58,740 bases of DNA, taken from assembly GCA_021202925.1 (NCBI GenBank), contig JAJQCD010000031.1:1-58740 (forward strand), in the 5' to 3' direction. A program made the position numbers and the translations under genes. Shown piece by piece: positions 1-8,715 of this stretch; position 1 is the stretch's first letter, and every line of letters begins with the position of its first letter. Source of the DNA: Clostridiales bacterium (GTDB lineage Bacteria > Bacillota > Clostridia > Lachnospirales > Lachnospiraceae). Below the pieces are notes generated by a model. That model ran no database searches, was not told the DNA's origin, and saw only the letters and a program-made list of their open reading frames with translations.

Positions 1-2
1 AT

Positions 3-908
3 CCTGTCGGATATGTTGATTATCTGAGGATGTACGGGCTTGATTTTGAAGAATTCCTTTGGGGTATGGGAATTTCGGAAGATATGATAGCGAATCTTTG
101 CCATTACCTTCATTCAAAAACCGTAATACCTGAGGCAATTCATTCCCAGATGATGCATTATTACAGGCAGTACATTGCGACAGGCGGTATGCCGGAAGCA
201 GTACAAAAATATTCAGATACAAAAGATTTCAGGGCGGTTGATCGTGTACAAAGGAGTCTTTTACAGGGATATCAGTATGACATCGCGCATTATGCGACGG
301 CTGAAGAAAAAGTAAAAGCCGAAAAATGTTACCTTTCTCTTCCCAGACAGTTACTGGATAAAGAAAACCATAAATTTCAATATAAAGAAGTCGAGCACGG
401 CGGCAGGGCGCAGAAATATTTTTCGAGTATTGAGTGGTTGCTTCGTGCAGATATCGTACACGTATGCAAGCGGGTGACAGATGTCAGATTCGATCTGGAT
501 GATTATGCAAGGGATGATTTCTTCCGGGCTTATCCAACCGATCTGTCTCTACTGATGGCGATGAAGGATTTTTCGTTAAAACAGTATATTGTAGAAAATA
601 CTCTGGAAGGAAATTCCAAAGGGGGCATATTTGAATGTGCAATCGCAGATGCCCTTTATAAAAAGGGGTATCCATTGTACTTCTATAAGAATGAGACAAC
701 AAAAAAAGAAATCGATGTTATCATCCAAAAAGACGGTAAGGTGCTTCCTATTGAAGTCAAGAGCGGAAATACACGGGCAAATTCACTCAGATCACTGATG
801 AAGAATCATCTGGATATTGATTATGGGTATAAATTTGCAGATGGCAATATCGGTAAGAGCGAAGATCGCATCGTTACGCTGCCTTTGTATATGATTGCAT
901 TTATCTGA
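3..908 (+). CDS. DUF4143 ATP-binding protein, 3' part
   Basis: This is the C-terminal part of an AAA-type ATP-binding protein of the DUF4143 family. The reading frame is open from base 3 and runs in from outside the window. The first codons read PVGYVDYLRMYGLDFEEFL, which matches the family's conserved segment just after the ATPase core, so the N-terminal Walker A and B part lies to the left. The C-terminus carries KKEIDVIIQKDGKVLPIEVKSG, the PD-(D/E)xK-like nuclease fold signature typical of DUF4143. The family is common in anaerobes and has no settled role. A second, more distant member is complete at 35383-36657. The ATG at base 30 is internal and is not the true start. Confidence 0.85.
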   Translation, partial: PVGYVDYLRMYGLDFEEFLWGMGISEDMIANLCHYLHSKTVIPEAIHSQMMHYYRQYIATGGMPEAVQKYSDTKDFRAVDRVQRSLLQGYQYDIAHYATAEEKVKAEKCYLSLPRQLLDKENHKFQYKEVEHGGRAQKYFSSIEWLLRADIVHVCKRVTDVRFDLDDYARDDFFRAYPTDLSLLMAMKDFSLKQYIVENTLEGNSKGGIFECAIADALYKKGYPLYFYKNETTKKEIDVIIQKDGKVLPIEVKSGNTRANSLRSLMKNHLDIDYGYKFADGNIGKSEDRIVTLPLYMIAFI

Positions 909-936
909 CAGAATGAGACGATAATGGAGGAGAACA

Positions 937-1421
937 GATGCGATATCTTTTAGTTGCTCATTGACAGAGAAGTTTATAAAGGGACTTCATCTGATGTTAA
1001 AAAACGGAACCAGCGATTCCGGAAAGGACTGGTTTGCTGTCGGCGATTATAAGAAATTTCCGAATGAGGTTGGCGGGATGGATACTGCGCTTCCGGAAGA
1101 AGTTGCCGGTAAAATGAAAATATTGCTGACAGAGTATAATGTAATGAAGGAAAAAAATTTGAAGATATCCTGGACTTTCATGTAAAGTTTGAGCGGATTC
1201 ATCCGTTCCAGGACGGTAATGGTCACGTGGGTCGATTGATTATGTTTAAGGAATGTCTGAAATACGATATCGTCCCATTTATTATCGATGACAATTTGAA
1301 ATTGTTTTACTATCGAGGATTAAAAGAATGGGACAATGAAAAAGGTTACCTTACGGATACCTGCCTGGCCGCACAGGATAAATATAAAGCGTATCTGGAT
1401 TATTTCAGAATCCGGTATTAG
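937..1421 (+). pseudogene. Fic-family protein remnant, truncated and frameshifted
   Basis: Two frames together encode the C-terminal half of a Fic domain (AMP-transferase type). Frame one (about 937-1185) gives LTEKFIKGLHLMLKNGTSDS, the usual stretch before the Fic core. The other frame (about 1158-1421) gives FERIHPFQDGNGHVGRL, the catalytic HPFxDGNGxxxR loop with its His. The frames meet at an A-rich run near 1150-1157 (seven A). One extra base there would restore a continuous protein. No start codon or N-terminal helices lie upstream, because a stop codon sits at 922-924, so the gene is 5'-truncated as well. It is probably non-functional; a single-base sequencing error would explain the shift but not the missing 5' end. 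Confidence 0.75.
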
Positions 1422-2139
1422 GCAGTATTTGTCTGATTTTTCCGTCTATTGAAATGGTCACAACCTGCCATGGAATAAACCTGCCACTTGCCTGAAGCGC
1501 TTTCTTTGCTGCCATTTCCAGACCGCCGCAGCATGGAACCTCCATACGGACGATCGTGACGCTCTGAATATCGTTATTGCTGATAATATCTGTTAATTTT
1601 TTACTGTAATCAATGCTGTCGAGTTTTGGACACCCGATGAGCGTGACTTTGCCTTTCATAAATTCAGAATGCATATTGGCATAGGCATAAGCTGTACAGT
1701 CAGCAGCGATCAGCAGTTTGGATCCGTTAAAATATGGCGCATTCACAGGAACAAGTTTAATCTGGCACGGCCACTGGCGAAGCTCCGATACAGATGCTCC
1801 GGAATGCGTGTTTTCTGTGTGTGAGCTGCCGGGATTCATTGTATGCATACGACTTCCGGGGCAACCTTCGTGGGAGATTGCCATTCCATTTTCACGGAGT
1901 TTCTTCTGCTTGCTTTCCCAAACGGCTTTTTCGTCATATTCCGGTGCTTCGCGCTCCTCAAAAGTAATGGCTCCTGTAGGACAGGCAGGCAGACAGTCCC
2001 CGAGACCGTCACAATAATTTTCCCGAACCAGCTTTGCCTTGCCATCAACAATGTCAATAGCACCCTCATGGCAGGCAGCAGCGCAGACGCCGCAGCCATT
2101 ACATTTTCCTTCATCAATTTTGATGATTTTTCTGATCAT
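1405..2139 (-). CDS. 4Fe-4S dicluster ferredoxin-like protein
   Basis: This 244-residue cytoplasmic protein begins with two cluster-binding motifs. The first is CNGCGVCAAAC (CxxCxxCxxxC) near residues 13-23, and the second is CDGLGDCLPACP near 43-54. The remaining C-terminal domain contains Cys-rich PCCGG near residue 203. Proteins of this build occur in anaerobes as small electron carriers or redox sensors; the partner is unknown. The ATG lies one base behind the stop of the TIGR04076 gene, with AAAGGAG inside that gene's end, so the two are translationally coupled. The divergent Crp/Fnr regulator at 2507 is a likely controller. The 3' end overlaps the Fic remnant by 17 bp on the opposite strand. 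Confidence 0.8.
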   Translation of the reverse strand: MIRKIIKIDEGKCNGCGVCAAACHEGAIDIVDGKAKLVRENYCDGLGDCLPACPTGAITFEEREAPEYDEKAVWESKQKKLRENGMAISHEGCPGSRMHTMNPGSSHTENTHSGASVSELRQWPCQIKLVPVNAPYFNGSKLLIAADCTAYAYANMHSEFMKGKVTLIGCPKLDSIDYSKKLTDIISNNDIQSVTIVRMEVPCCGGLEMAAKKALQASGRFIPWQVVTISIDGKIRQILPNTGF

Positions 2140-2140
2140 A

Positions 2141-2401
2141 TCAAATGCTCCTTTCGATTCTGAATATATTTATCACATCACAGTCAGGGCAGCAAAACCG
2201 AATTTCTCCGCATTTGGCCTTTGGCGGTTCACCGCCATATCTTAAAATATCAATGTACGGAAATCCTGCATGCAAAGCCATAGGGCACAGAAGCCCTCTT
2301 TCTGTATCATAATCGAAACAATCACCGATTTTATGGCCTCGATGACAATTGCAATCTCCCTTTTTATCTACGAGAGTAATTGTAATTTTTGGTTTTGACA
2401 T
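2141..2401 (-). CDS. TIGR04076 family small Cys-rich protein
   Basis: This is an 86-residue protein with the TIGR04076 pattern. It has an N-terminal beta strand (KITITLVDKKGDC), a central HKIGDCFDY, the LCPMALHAGFPYID segment, and a C-terminal CCPDCDVINIFRIER. The family is frequent in anaerobic Firmicutes and archaea beside redox genes and may bind a metal through its Cys residues; no reaction has been established. It is the first gene of a two-gene unit with the 4Fe-4S protein. Its start faces the Crp/Fnr gene across about 105 bp that hold a promoter and a palindrome. Confidence 0.8.
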   Translation of the reverse strand: MSKPKITITLVDKKGDCNCHRGHKIGDCFDYDTERGLLCPMALHAGFPYIDILRYGGEPPKAKCGEIRFCCPDCDVINIFRIERSI

Positions 2402-2434
2402 AGAAATTACCTCTCTTCAAAATACACTTACTTA

Positions 2435-2463
2435 TTGACTTCATGTTTGTATTATGCCATAAT
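2435..2463 (+). promoter_or_regulatory. Sigma-A promoter of the Crp/Fnr gene
   Basis: TTGACT at 2435-2440 and CATAAT at 2458-2463 are separated by 17 bp and precede the gene at 2507. The predicted start site falls near 2470, just before the palindrome at 2479-2492. Confidence 0.55.
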
Positions 2464-2478
2464 CAAAAAAACAAATCG

Positions 2479-2492
2479 GTTGTAAATACAAC
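2479..2492. promoter_or_regulatory. Palindrome GTTGTAAATACAAC, likely Crp/Fnr operator
   Basis: This is a perfect 14-bp palindrome with GTTGTA and TACAAC arms, 15 bp before the Crp/Fnr start codon and in the divergent region with the TIGR04076/4Fe-4S pair. Crp/Fnr proteins bind such 14-16 bp palindromes. Its position downstream of the predicted start site suggests autorepression. Confidence 0.5.
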
Positions 2493-2506
2493 AGAAAGAA
2501 ACTTTT

Positions 2507-3169
2507 ATGAAAAACTATATTCCGATTTTGAGACACACACAGTTGTTTAATGGTGTGGGTGAAGAGGAAATACAGTCTATGCTCGGTTGCCTGGGAACAA
2601 CCGCAGAAAAGTATAAAAAAGGAGAATATGTATTTCGACAGGGTGAGCTTCTTTCAAATATTGCAATTCTCGTAGAAGGACAGTTGTTTATTCGCCGGGA
2701 TGATTATTGGGGAAACAGCAATATTATCAATTCTATTGAACTGGGGGAAATGTTCGGTGAAGCGTATATTACCCCAAACAGTGGTGTACTCCCCAATAAT
2801 GTGATTGCCGCAAAGGACAGTACCGTGCTTTTTTTTGAAGCGAAGAAGATTATCACAACCTGTCCGTCCGCCTGCCGGTTTCATGCAATGATTGTGCAGA
2901 ATTTAATTTATGCGATTTCCGATAAAAACCGGAAGCTTGTACAAAAGCTTTCCCATATGTCAAACCGGTCCATAAGGGAAAAACTGATATCTTATCTGTC
3001 TGAAGAATCAAATAAACAAAACAGTCCATCCATAGCCATTCCCTTTAACCGGCAGCAGCTTGCGGATTTCCTTTCAGTAGACCGCAGTGCCATGTCAAAT
3101 GAACTTTGTAAAATGCGTGATGATGGATTGATAAAATTTGAGAAGAACCGATTTACATTGCTGATGTAG
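2507..3169 (+). CDS. Crp/Fnr family transcriptional regulator
   Basis: This 220-residue regulator has an N-terminal cyclic-nucleotide-binding-like beta roll (about residues 10-125, with KKGEYVFRQGE and the GEMFGEAY turn). A dimerisation helix follows, then a Crp-type winged helix (about 165-215; NRQQLADFLSVDRSAMSNELCKMRDDGLI). No conserved four-Cys Fe-S cluster pattern is evident, so the signal is not clear from sequence. It is divergent from the TIGR04076/4Fe-4S pair and probably controls it and itself through the palindrome at 2479. The ATG follows an AGAAAGAAAC purine stretch rather than a strong Shine-Dalgarno. Confidence 0.88.
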   Translation: MKNYIPILRHTQLFNGVGEEEIQSMLGCLGTTAEKYKKGEYVFRQGELLSNIAILVEGQLFIRRDDYWGNSNIINSIELGEMFGEAYITPNSGVLPNNVIAAKDSTVLFFEAKKIITTCPSACRFHAMIVQNLIYAISDKNRKLVQKLSHMSNRSIREKLISYLSEESNKQNSPSIAIPFNRQQLADFLSVDRSAMSNELCKMRDDGLIKFEKNRFTLLM

Positions 3170-3191
3170 AAAAGCTGCAGAGGGTACGCAC

Positions 3192-3305
3192 ATGGAACAA
3201 TATATAAGCCTGAATGGGAGAACTGTATTTTACGATGGAATGTACTATGTCGAAATGTTTCGCAATGTTATTTTACAATGTTATCGAAATGTGTCGTATT
3301 GAAAA
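3192..3305 (+). CDS. Possible 37-residue small protein upstream of jetA
   Basis: ATG at 3192 opens a 37-codon frame (MEQYISLNGRTVFYDG at the start, ending RNVSY) after a GAGGG purine stretch. The sequence looks more protein-like than the surrounding intergenic DNA, but I recognise no family. It could be a leader peptide or a remnant, or it could be chance. The direct repeat at 3250-3301 lies inside it and gives the related segments FRNV and YRNV. Confidence 0.25.
3250..3301. repeat. 18-bp imperfect direct repeat before the Wadjet operon
   Basis: TCGAAATGTTTCGCAATG at 3250-3267 recurs at 3284-3301 as TCGAAATGTGTCGTATTG, a 15 of 18 match. The copies start 34 bp apart. The first copy includes the small palindrome CGAAATGTTTCG. 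The position about 110-160 bp before jetA suits an operator. Confidence 0.4.
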
Positions 3306-3410
3306 AGAAATGATATATAGAGACGGAAATGCGAAGTCGCAAAAAGCACCTATAAAGTTAAAAAACAAATGATAGAATTATGATTTTTCAGGAAGGAACG
3401 ACAATGCAAG

Positions 3411-4811
3411 ATGAAAAATTTATTTGATGTAATTCCAAGTGGCTTTTTCAATTATCTTGCGAGCAACAGTAACCATCGAATCTACGCAGATTGTCTGCAG
3501 GTGATCTATGATGAATATGATCGGGAAATTTCCTACAGGATTCCCAGAACCAGAGTACGTGACGCACTGGCAATTTATCTGATGGAAAATCATGTTCAGC
3601 TTGAGGATGACGGTGCTTCTGAAAACAGAAATTATAATGATATGGCAAGCGCTGTGATTCGCAAGTTATCGGATCGTAACGTTGGCTGGCTGGAAGAAGA
3701 AGCGGATGATATGACTTATGAAAAGCATATTGTGATGACAGAACCGGGAATTCGTCTGGCTGAGTTTCTGTCTGAATTGAAAAAGCCGGAAAAAGAGGAG
3801 TTCTCCGGTTATATTTATACAATCTACAACACTCTTCAAAATGAAGAAATGTGGAAAAATGATCCTTATATTAATGTCCTGGTTCAGGTTAACCGGAACG
3901 CAAGAATGCTGTCCAAGGCCTTAAAGAGGTTATCTACGTTCATTCGCAAGATCATTGAGCGTATGGTAAATGAAGGCACCTTTGAAAGCCTGACAGAAAA
4001 CATTATCGAATATTGTGAAGGAAGTTTTATCAAAGAATATACCAGGTTGACGAAGCAGCAGAATATTCATGTATACAGGGGAATCATCCGCAGGCAGCTG
4101 GATCGGCTGCAGTCGGATCCGGAGATCGCAGAACTTCTTGTGATCGGCTGTATGGAAGAAGAAGAAATTTCGGAACAGGAAGCAGAAGAAAGGGTGATGA
4201 TACTGGTTCAGGCCACAAAAAGGTTTCTTACGGATGATTATGACCGGATCATGAAGGACATTAAACACAAGATCAACATTTATCTGCATGTTGCCGTAGG
4301 ACGGATGAGATTTATCTATAATCGGGGAACTGATATACGCGGATCCGTGGAGAATACCATTAAGTATATCATAGAGGAAATGCAGGATATCGGCATGAAA
4401 GAGAATATGCCGGAAGAAATGAACGGATTATTTTTGTTAGACCGAAATGAATTTATTGATAAGGAATCTCTTCGTTACCCCAGAAAGCAGCGGCAGATCA
4501 GAAAAATTACGGTTACAGAGATGGAAGAAATGACGGAAGAGCAGATCGAAGAGGCGAGACAGGCGCAGAAAAAAGAAGCATATAATCCGTATTCCAGGGA
4601 AAAGATGAGAATTTACGTGGAACAGTTGATGGGCGGACGGGAATCCATTGACAGTAAACAGATCCCTCTGGGCAGCAGGAAAGATATACTGGCAGGTCTG
4701 TCCGCGGTTGCGTACAGCGGTGAGAATGGATATGTTGTTGAACCGGCGGAGGGGTATATCGAAACAGAACAGATGATTCTTCATAATTTTACCATCAGAA
4801 AGGAAAACTGA
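3411..4811 (+). CDS. jetA: Wadjet protein JetA (DUF5716 type)
   Basis: This 466-residue protein is the kleisin-like subunit of a Wadjet condensin. It bridges the JetC SMC heads and carries JetB. The N-terminus (LFDVIPSGFFNYLASNSNHRIYADCL) is the conserved opening of DUF5716-type JetA proteins. The body is helical and acidic, with a winged-helix-like region. The order jetA-B-C-D with tight spacing (3 bp to jetB) is diagnostic of the system, which restricts circular plasmid DNA. The Shine-Dalgarno AGGAAGGA at about 3390 lies closer to an out-of-frame ATG at 3404, which opens a seven-codon frame overlapping the jetA start. Translation of jetA may therefore be weak or coupled to it. Confidence 0.9.
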   Translation: MKNLFDVIPSGFFNYLASNSNHRIYADCLQVIYDEYDREISYRIPRTRVRDALAIYLMENHVQLEDDGASENRNYNDMASAVIRKLSDRNVGWLEEEADDMTYEKHIVMTEPGIRLAEFLSELKKPEKEEFSGYIYTIYNTLQNEEMWKNDPYINVLVQVNRNARMLSKALKRLSTFIRKIIERMVNEGTFESLTENIIEYCEGSFIKEYTRLTKQQNIHVYRGIIRRQLDRLQSDPEIAELLVIGCMEEEEISEQEAEERVMILVQATKRFLTDDYDRIMKDIKHKINIYLHVAVGRMRFIYNRGTDIRGSVENTIKYIIEEMQDIGMKENMPEEMNGLFLLDRNEFIDKESLRYPRKQRQIRKITVTEMEEMTEEQIEEARQAQKKEAYNPYSREKMRIYVEQLMGGRESIDSKQIPLGSRKDILAGLSAVAYSGENGYVVEPAEGYIETEQMILHNFTIRKEN

Positions 4812-4814
4812 CAG

Positions 4815-5477
4815 ATGCAGGAATACTGGGAAAGCTATACTTCATCGGAAAAGGAACAGTTTCAGAAAATCTGCAGACGGCTGTTAAAGCAGACCTTTAT
4901 TGTCCGGGACAAAGATGAGGACAATAAGCGGGCATATTTCTTCGTTTCCAAGAGACCGGAGCCATTTTCCCGATACTTCGGATATATCGGGTTTGATGTG
5001 ATACTGGATCGGGATAATGGGGTGATCATGCTGCGCAACTGTGTGGATGTATCTGAAAACGGGAGAATACAGACCAATCATCTGGTCTTAAAGAAAGCGG
5101 AGAGTCTTGTGCTGTGCGCGCTGTGGACATTATATGTCGATCGGATCCGGTCGGGAAGTCTGGCGCGGTCCATAGTCGTATCGGTAGTAGATCTGAAATA
5201 CGAGATGGAAAAATATGGCCTGAAGGAACCGCTTGATAAAACACTGATGTCTCAGATACTGGCACTGTTTGAACGCTTCTGTCTGATTGACGTTCAGGGA
5301 AAGGTGGGAGAACCGGAGTGCCTGATCCGGCTGTATCCTTCTCTTCAGTTTGCACTCGATGGAAATGAATTTACAAAATTTGTGGAAGCGGCCAATCAGA
5401 GAATGAAGGATAAGCAGGGGAAGGAATACGAGGAGGAAGAAGATGAATTGGGAGAAGAAGGCGAGTCAGAAGAATAG
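4815..5477 (+). CDS. jetB: Wadjet protein JetB (DUF4194)
   Basis: This 220-residue DUF4194 protein is the KITE-type winged-helix dimer subunit (MukE-like) of the Wadjet condensin. Visible are the family's RPEPFSRYFGYIGFDVILD and the winged-helix region with LCALWTLYVDR. A very acidic tail follows (about residues 208-220, rich in Glu). It starts 3 bp after jetA and overlaps jetC by 35 bp. JetB binds JetA and helps load the complex on DNA; this is known for the family and not shown here. Confidence 0.9.
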   Translation: MQEYWESYTSSEKEQFQKICRRLLKQTFIVRDKDEDNKRAYFFVSKRPEPFSRYFGYIGFDVILDRDNGVIMLRNCVDVSENGRIQTNHLVLKKAESLVLCALWTLYVDRIRSGSLARSIVVSVVDLKYEMEKYGLKEPLDKTLMSQILALFERFCLIDVQGKVGEPECLIRLYPSLQFALDGNEFTKFVEAANQRMKDKQGKEYEEEEDELGEEGESEE

Positions 5478-8400
5478 AAAGACGGCGACAAAACTGCTGT
5501 TGATTAACTGGTCTCGATTTCAGAATATTACGGTGCGTCTGGAGGGTTCTACTCTGTTTACCGGAGTGAACGGAAGCGGAAAATCCACGATTCTGGATGC
5601 TATGACATATCTTTTGACGGGAAATACCCAGTTTAATAAAGCGGCGAAGGACAGAGACCGGACCGTTGCGGGCTATGTACGCGGGGATACAAAAAGCAAT
5701 GGCGCGGATCGTTATCTGAGGAAAGACGCGATTGTCAGCTATATCGCGATGGAGTTCTGGTCGCCGATCGAGAATATGTATCTGGTGGCTGCCGTAGGCA
5801 TGGAGTCAGCCAACGAATCGGATGTGGTCTCCTCCTGGTTTGTCTGCAGAGATACCTGGATGGAAGAGATTAATTTTTGCAGGACGGAAGAGAAGAAACT
5901 CTACGTAACGCCGCTCCGCCAGCTGGTTGTCAAAGGAAATAAAATCAAATCATCGGATTTTATGGGACGTGACAAGGGCACCGAACAGGTGCTGCGTACG
6001 CTGGGGCTTCGCTGTGATGTGAAAAAATATCGGGCAAAACTGTTAAAAATGATGGCTTTTAACCCGGAAAATAATATCAATCAGTTTATTCAGGAATGCG
6101 TTCTTGAACCTGGAAAGGTAGATTCTCTGAAAGAACTGCGTGAGCAAAAAGAACATTTTGAAAAATTACGGGAGTCGTATCAGGATCTGCAGGCAGGGAA
6201 AGAAAAGTTAGAGGAGATCGAACGAAGAACTCAGGATTATGAAAAGAAGGAGAGAATGCTGGGGATCCGTGAACTGATGCTGTTATACCAGGAGGTTAAG
6301 GGAAAGGAAGAAGAAAAAGAAGAGGAAGAACGAAAACAACAGAACTTAAAGCAGCGTCTGCAGTCACTGGAACAGCAAAAAGAGGATATTAAAGAGCAGT
6401 TAAAGTACGCGATGGAGCGTCTGCAGGCAGCAGAATCAAATGAACTGTTTTCCTCTATGCGGGCGAGTATCCGGACTATGGAAAATCATTTGTCGGAATT
6501 AATGCATCAGATTGAAAAATATGAGGAGGAGACTCTTCGGCTGAAAAAACTGCAGCAGATTCTGACCGGGAAACTGTCGTGGCTGTTGGAGGAGGGGATC
6601 GCAGCGGATGCAGACCGGGTATATTTGAGAAATCTGGCGGAAGCAGGATTCTCTGAAAATAAAAAGAATGCTTTGTTTCAGCAATTGTGTACTTTTGTCA
6701 GCGGAAAAAAGGAATTATTACAGGATGAGAGAGTCCATCTGAAAGATGATGAGAATAAACTGGCAGCGGAGATGGATGCCCTTTCTGAACAGCTGGCAAG
6801 ACTGGAATCCAATCGCCTGATTGAGCCTGGACTGATTACTGAGGCGAAAGCACTGATAGCCAGAGAACTGGAAAAAAGAGGAATCCATACGGAGATCCGG
6901 ACCTTTGCCGAACTGGTACAGGATATCCTCAATGAAGACTGGCGCATGGCAATCGAAACGTTTCTCGGAAATAAACGCCACCATATCATAGTGGAAGGAA
7001 AATACTGTCATCAGGCTCTGGAAATTCTGCATGATAATAAAATTATGACGGCAACGATTGTATTGACGGACAAGCTGCCGGATACCCGGGTTACACCGGG
7101 CAGTGCGGCGGAGCAGCTGGAGATCCCTAATATCTACGGCCGCCGATATGCCAATTATCTGCTGAATGGGATTCATCTCTGCCATGATCTGAGGGAGCTG
7201 CACGATCATCCGAAGGGAGGGATGATGCAGGATGGAACACTGGCAAAGAGCTATGCGGTTTCGCTGATGAATATGAAGGATACCAGAGTATGTCTGGGAT
7301 CAAAAGCAGTTGAACTGCAGAAAAAGGCAGTGCTGCGCAGGCAAAGGGAACTGGATCAATTGCTCCCGGCCATGCGGGAAAAACGTTTCCAGGTTACGGA
7401 AAAGCTAAAGCATATAGAAGAGATTGTCTGGAGGACGGATGCTTATCAGTTTTCCGCGCCTGATCTGCTGGCTGAACGGCTGGATGAGAGACGAAAGACA
7501 GAGCAGGAGATCGAGCGGGTGAAGAGTAATCCGGATTTTACGACAGCACTGGAGGAACAGCAAAGAGCGAAAGCATATCACGATCAGGTGATGAAACGCA
7601 ATGACGTAAATACTGCGGATACAGGCGTATGTCGGGAACAGATTGCAAAAAGTGAAGAACAGCTGAAGCGGCTGGCAGGTGAAATCTATGTCACGCAGCA
7701 GCAGTATGAGAGTGAATGCAGGAAACATCTGGAATGGAAACGTCCGATGCTGGAGGAGTATGAGAAGCTGCGAAAACGCCATGACGGTGCGAGAGTGATC
7801 AAGGATAAGACCGTCATGGACCTGCGCAGCGAGGTAGGAAAAAGCAGACAGGATATGGAGAACGCGCAGCTGGACTATTGTAAAATCACGCAAATTGATC
7901 TCTATCAGCGGGGACCGGCGTATATCCCATTTTACCGGGAACAGTACCGCAATATCGCGAATGTGAAAATCGAGCAGGTGAGAACACAGCTGGATGAACA
8001 GTCAAAGCGGCTGGAAAGCGCATTTATGAATGATTTTGTCGCGGAGATCAATGAAACTGTAACAGAAGCGAAGCTGGAGATCGAGGCGATTAACCGTGAA
8101 CTGAAGCAGATCCCGTTTGGCAATGATACTTATCGATTTGTTATGAAAGAAAAGGCGGATCGAGGTGTGTTTTTCCGGATTTGCCGGCGATTGCAGGATT
8201 ATATGGGTTCACCGGAAGTATATATGAATTCCCTGCGCGACGATGAGGAGATGGAGCATGACATCCAGGAATTTATGAGTGTCATTCTGGAAGAAGAGGA
8301 TGAGACCGAGTATACGGATTATCGGAAATATTTTTCCTATGATATGGAAATTATCAGCAATCAGGGGAAGGCACAGGTGATGGCAGATTTATCAAAAAAG

Positions 8401-8715
8401 CAGGGATCGGCCAGTAATGGAGAAAAGCAGACGCCGTATTTTATTATACTGGCTGCGAGTCTGCTGCAGTATTACCCAAGGCAGAATTGCTGTGCCAGAC
8501 TGGCGTTTATCGATGAAGCGTTTTCAGCTCTGTCAAGGGAACGGATCGAGCAGATGGTGAAATATCTGGAGACAAACGGTTTCCAGGTGATCTATGCGGC
8601 GCCGCCGGAAAAGATCAGCAGTATCGGCCAGTTTATTGATTCTACGGCAAGCCTTGTCATCACCGGACGTTATACCAATATTGTGGAAGGACTGATTAAA
8701 CAGGATGAAATTTAA
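5443..8715 (+). CDS. jetC: Wadjet SMC-like ATPase JetC
   Basis: This 1090-residue MukB/SbcC-like SMC ATPase is the motor of the Wadjet loop-extruding complex. Walker A GVNGSGKS is at residues 41-48. Long charged coiled coils occupy about 210-470 and 640-900, with a hinge-like globular part between them. The ABC signature SNGEKQ is near 991-996, and Walker B LAFIDEAFSAL has Asp1024-Glu1025. The length is normal for JetC and all ATPase motifs are intact, so the enzyme should be active. The start overlaps the 3' end of jetB (AGGAGGAAGAAG precedes the ATG) and the gene overlaps jetD by 11 bp, so all four are translationally coupled. Confidence 0.93.
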   Translation: MNWEKKASQKNRKTATKLLLINWSRFQNITVRLEGSTLFTGVNGSGKSTILDAMTYLLTGNTQFNKAAKDRDRTVAGYVRGDTKSNGADRYLRKDAIVSYIAMEFWSPIENMYLVAAVGMESANESDVVSSWFVCRDTWMEEINFCRTEEKKLYVTPLRQLVVKGNKIKSSDFMGRDKGTEQVLRTLGLRCDVKKYRAKLLKMMAFNPENNINQFIQECVLEPGKVDSLKELREQKEHFEKLRESYQDLQAGKEKLEEIERRTQDYEKKERMLGIRELMLLYQEVKGKEEEKEEEERKQQNLKQRLQSLEQQKEDIKEQLKYAMERLQAAESNELFSSMRASIRTMENHLSELMHQIEKYEEETLRLKKLQQILTGKLSWLLEEGIAADADRVYLRNLAEAGFSENKKNALFQQLCTFVSGKKELLQDERVHLKDDENKLAAEMDALSEQLARLESNRLIEPGLITEAKALIARELEKRGIHTEIRTFAELVQDILNEDWRMAIETFLGNKRHHIIVEGKYCHQALEILHDNKIMTATIVLTDKLPDTRVTPGSAAEQLEIPNIYGRRYANYLLNGIHLCHDLRELHDHPKGGMMQDGTLAKSYAVSLMNMKDTRVCLGSKAVELQKKAVLRRQRELDQLLPAMREKRFQVTEKLKHIEEIVWRTDAYQFSAPDLLAERLDERRKTEQEIERVKSNPDFTTALEEQQRAKAYHDQVMKRNDVNTADTGVCREQIAKSEEQLKRLAGEIYVTQQQYESECRKHLEWKRPMLEEYEKLRKRHDGARVIKDKTVMDLRSEVGKSRQDMENAQLDYCKITQIDLYQRGPAYIPFYREQYRNIANVKIEQVRTQLDEQSKRLESAFMNDFVAEINETVTEAKLEIEAINRELKQIPFGNDTYRFVMKEKADRGVFFRICRRLQDYMGSPEVYMNSLRDDEEMEHDIQEFMSVILEEEDETEYTDYRKYFSYDMEIISNQGKAQVMADLSKKQGSASNGEKQTPYFIILAASLLQYYPRQNCCARLAFIDEAFSALSRERIEQMVKYLETNGFQVIYAAPPEKISSIGQFIDSTASLVITGRYTNIVEGLIKQDEI

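Noticed and set aside
405-1421. DUF4143 plus Fic neighbours as a toxin-antitoxin or defence pair
   Set aside because: The Fic gene is broken and 5'-truncated and the DUF4143 gene is cut by the window edge, so no functional pair can be supported.
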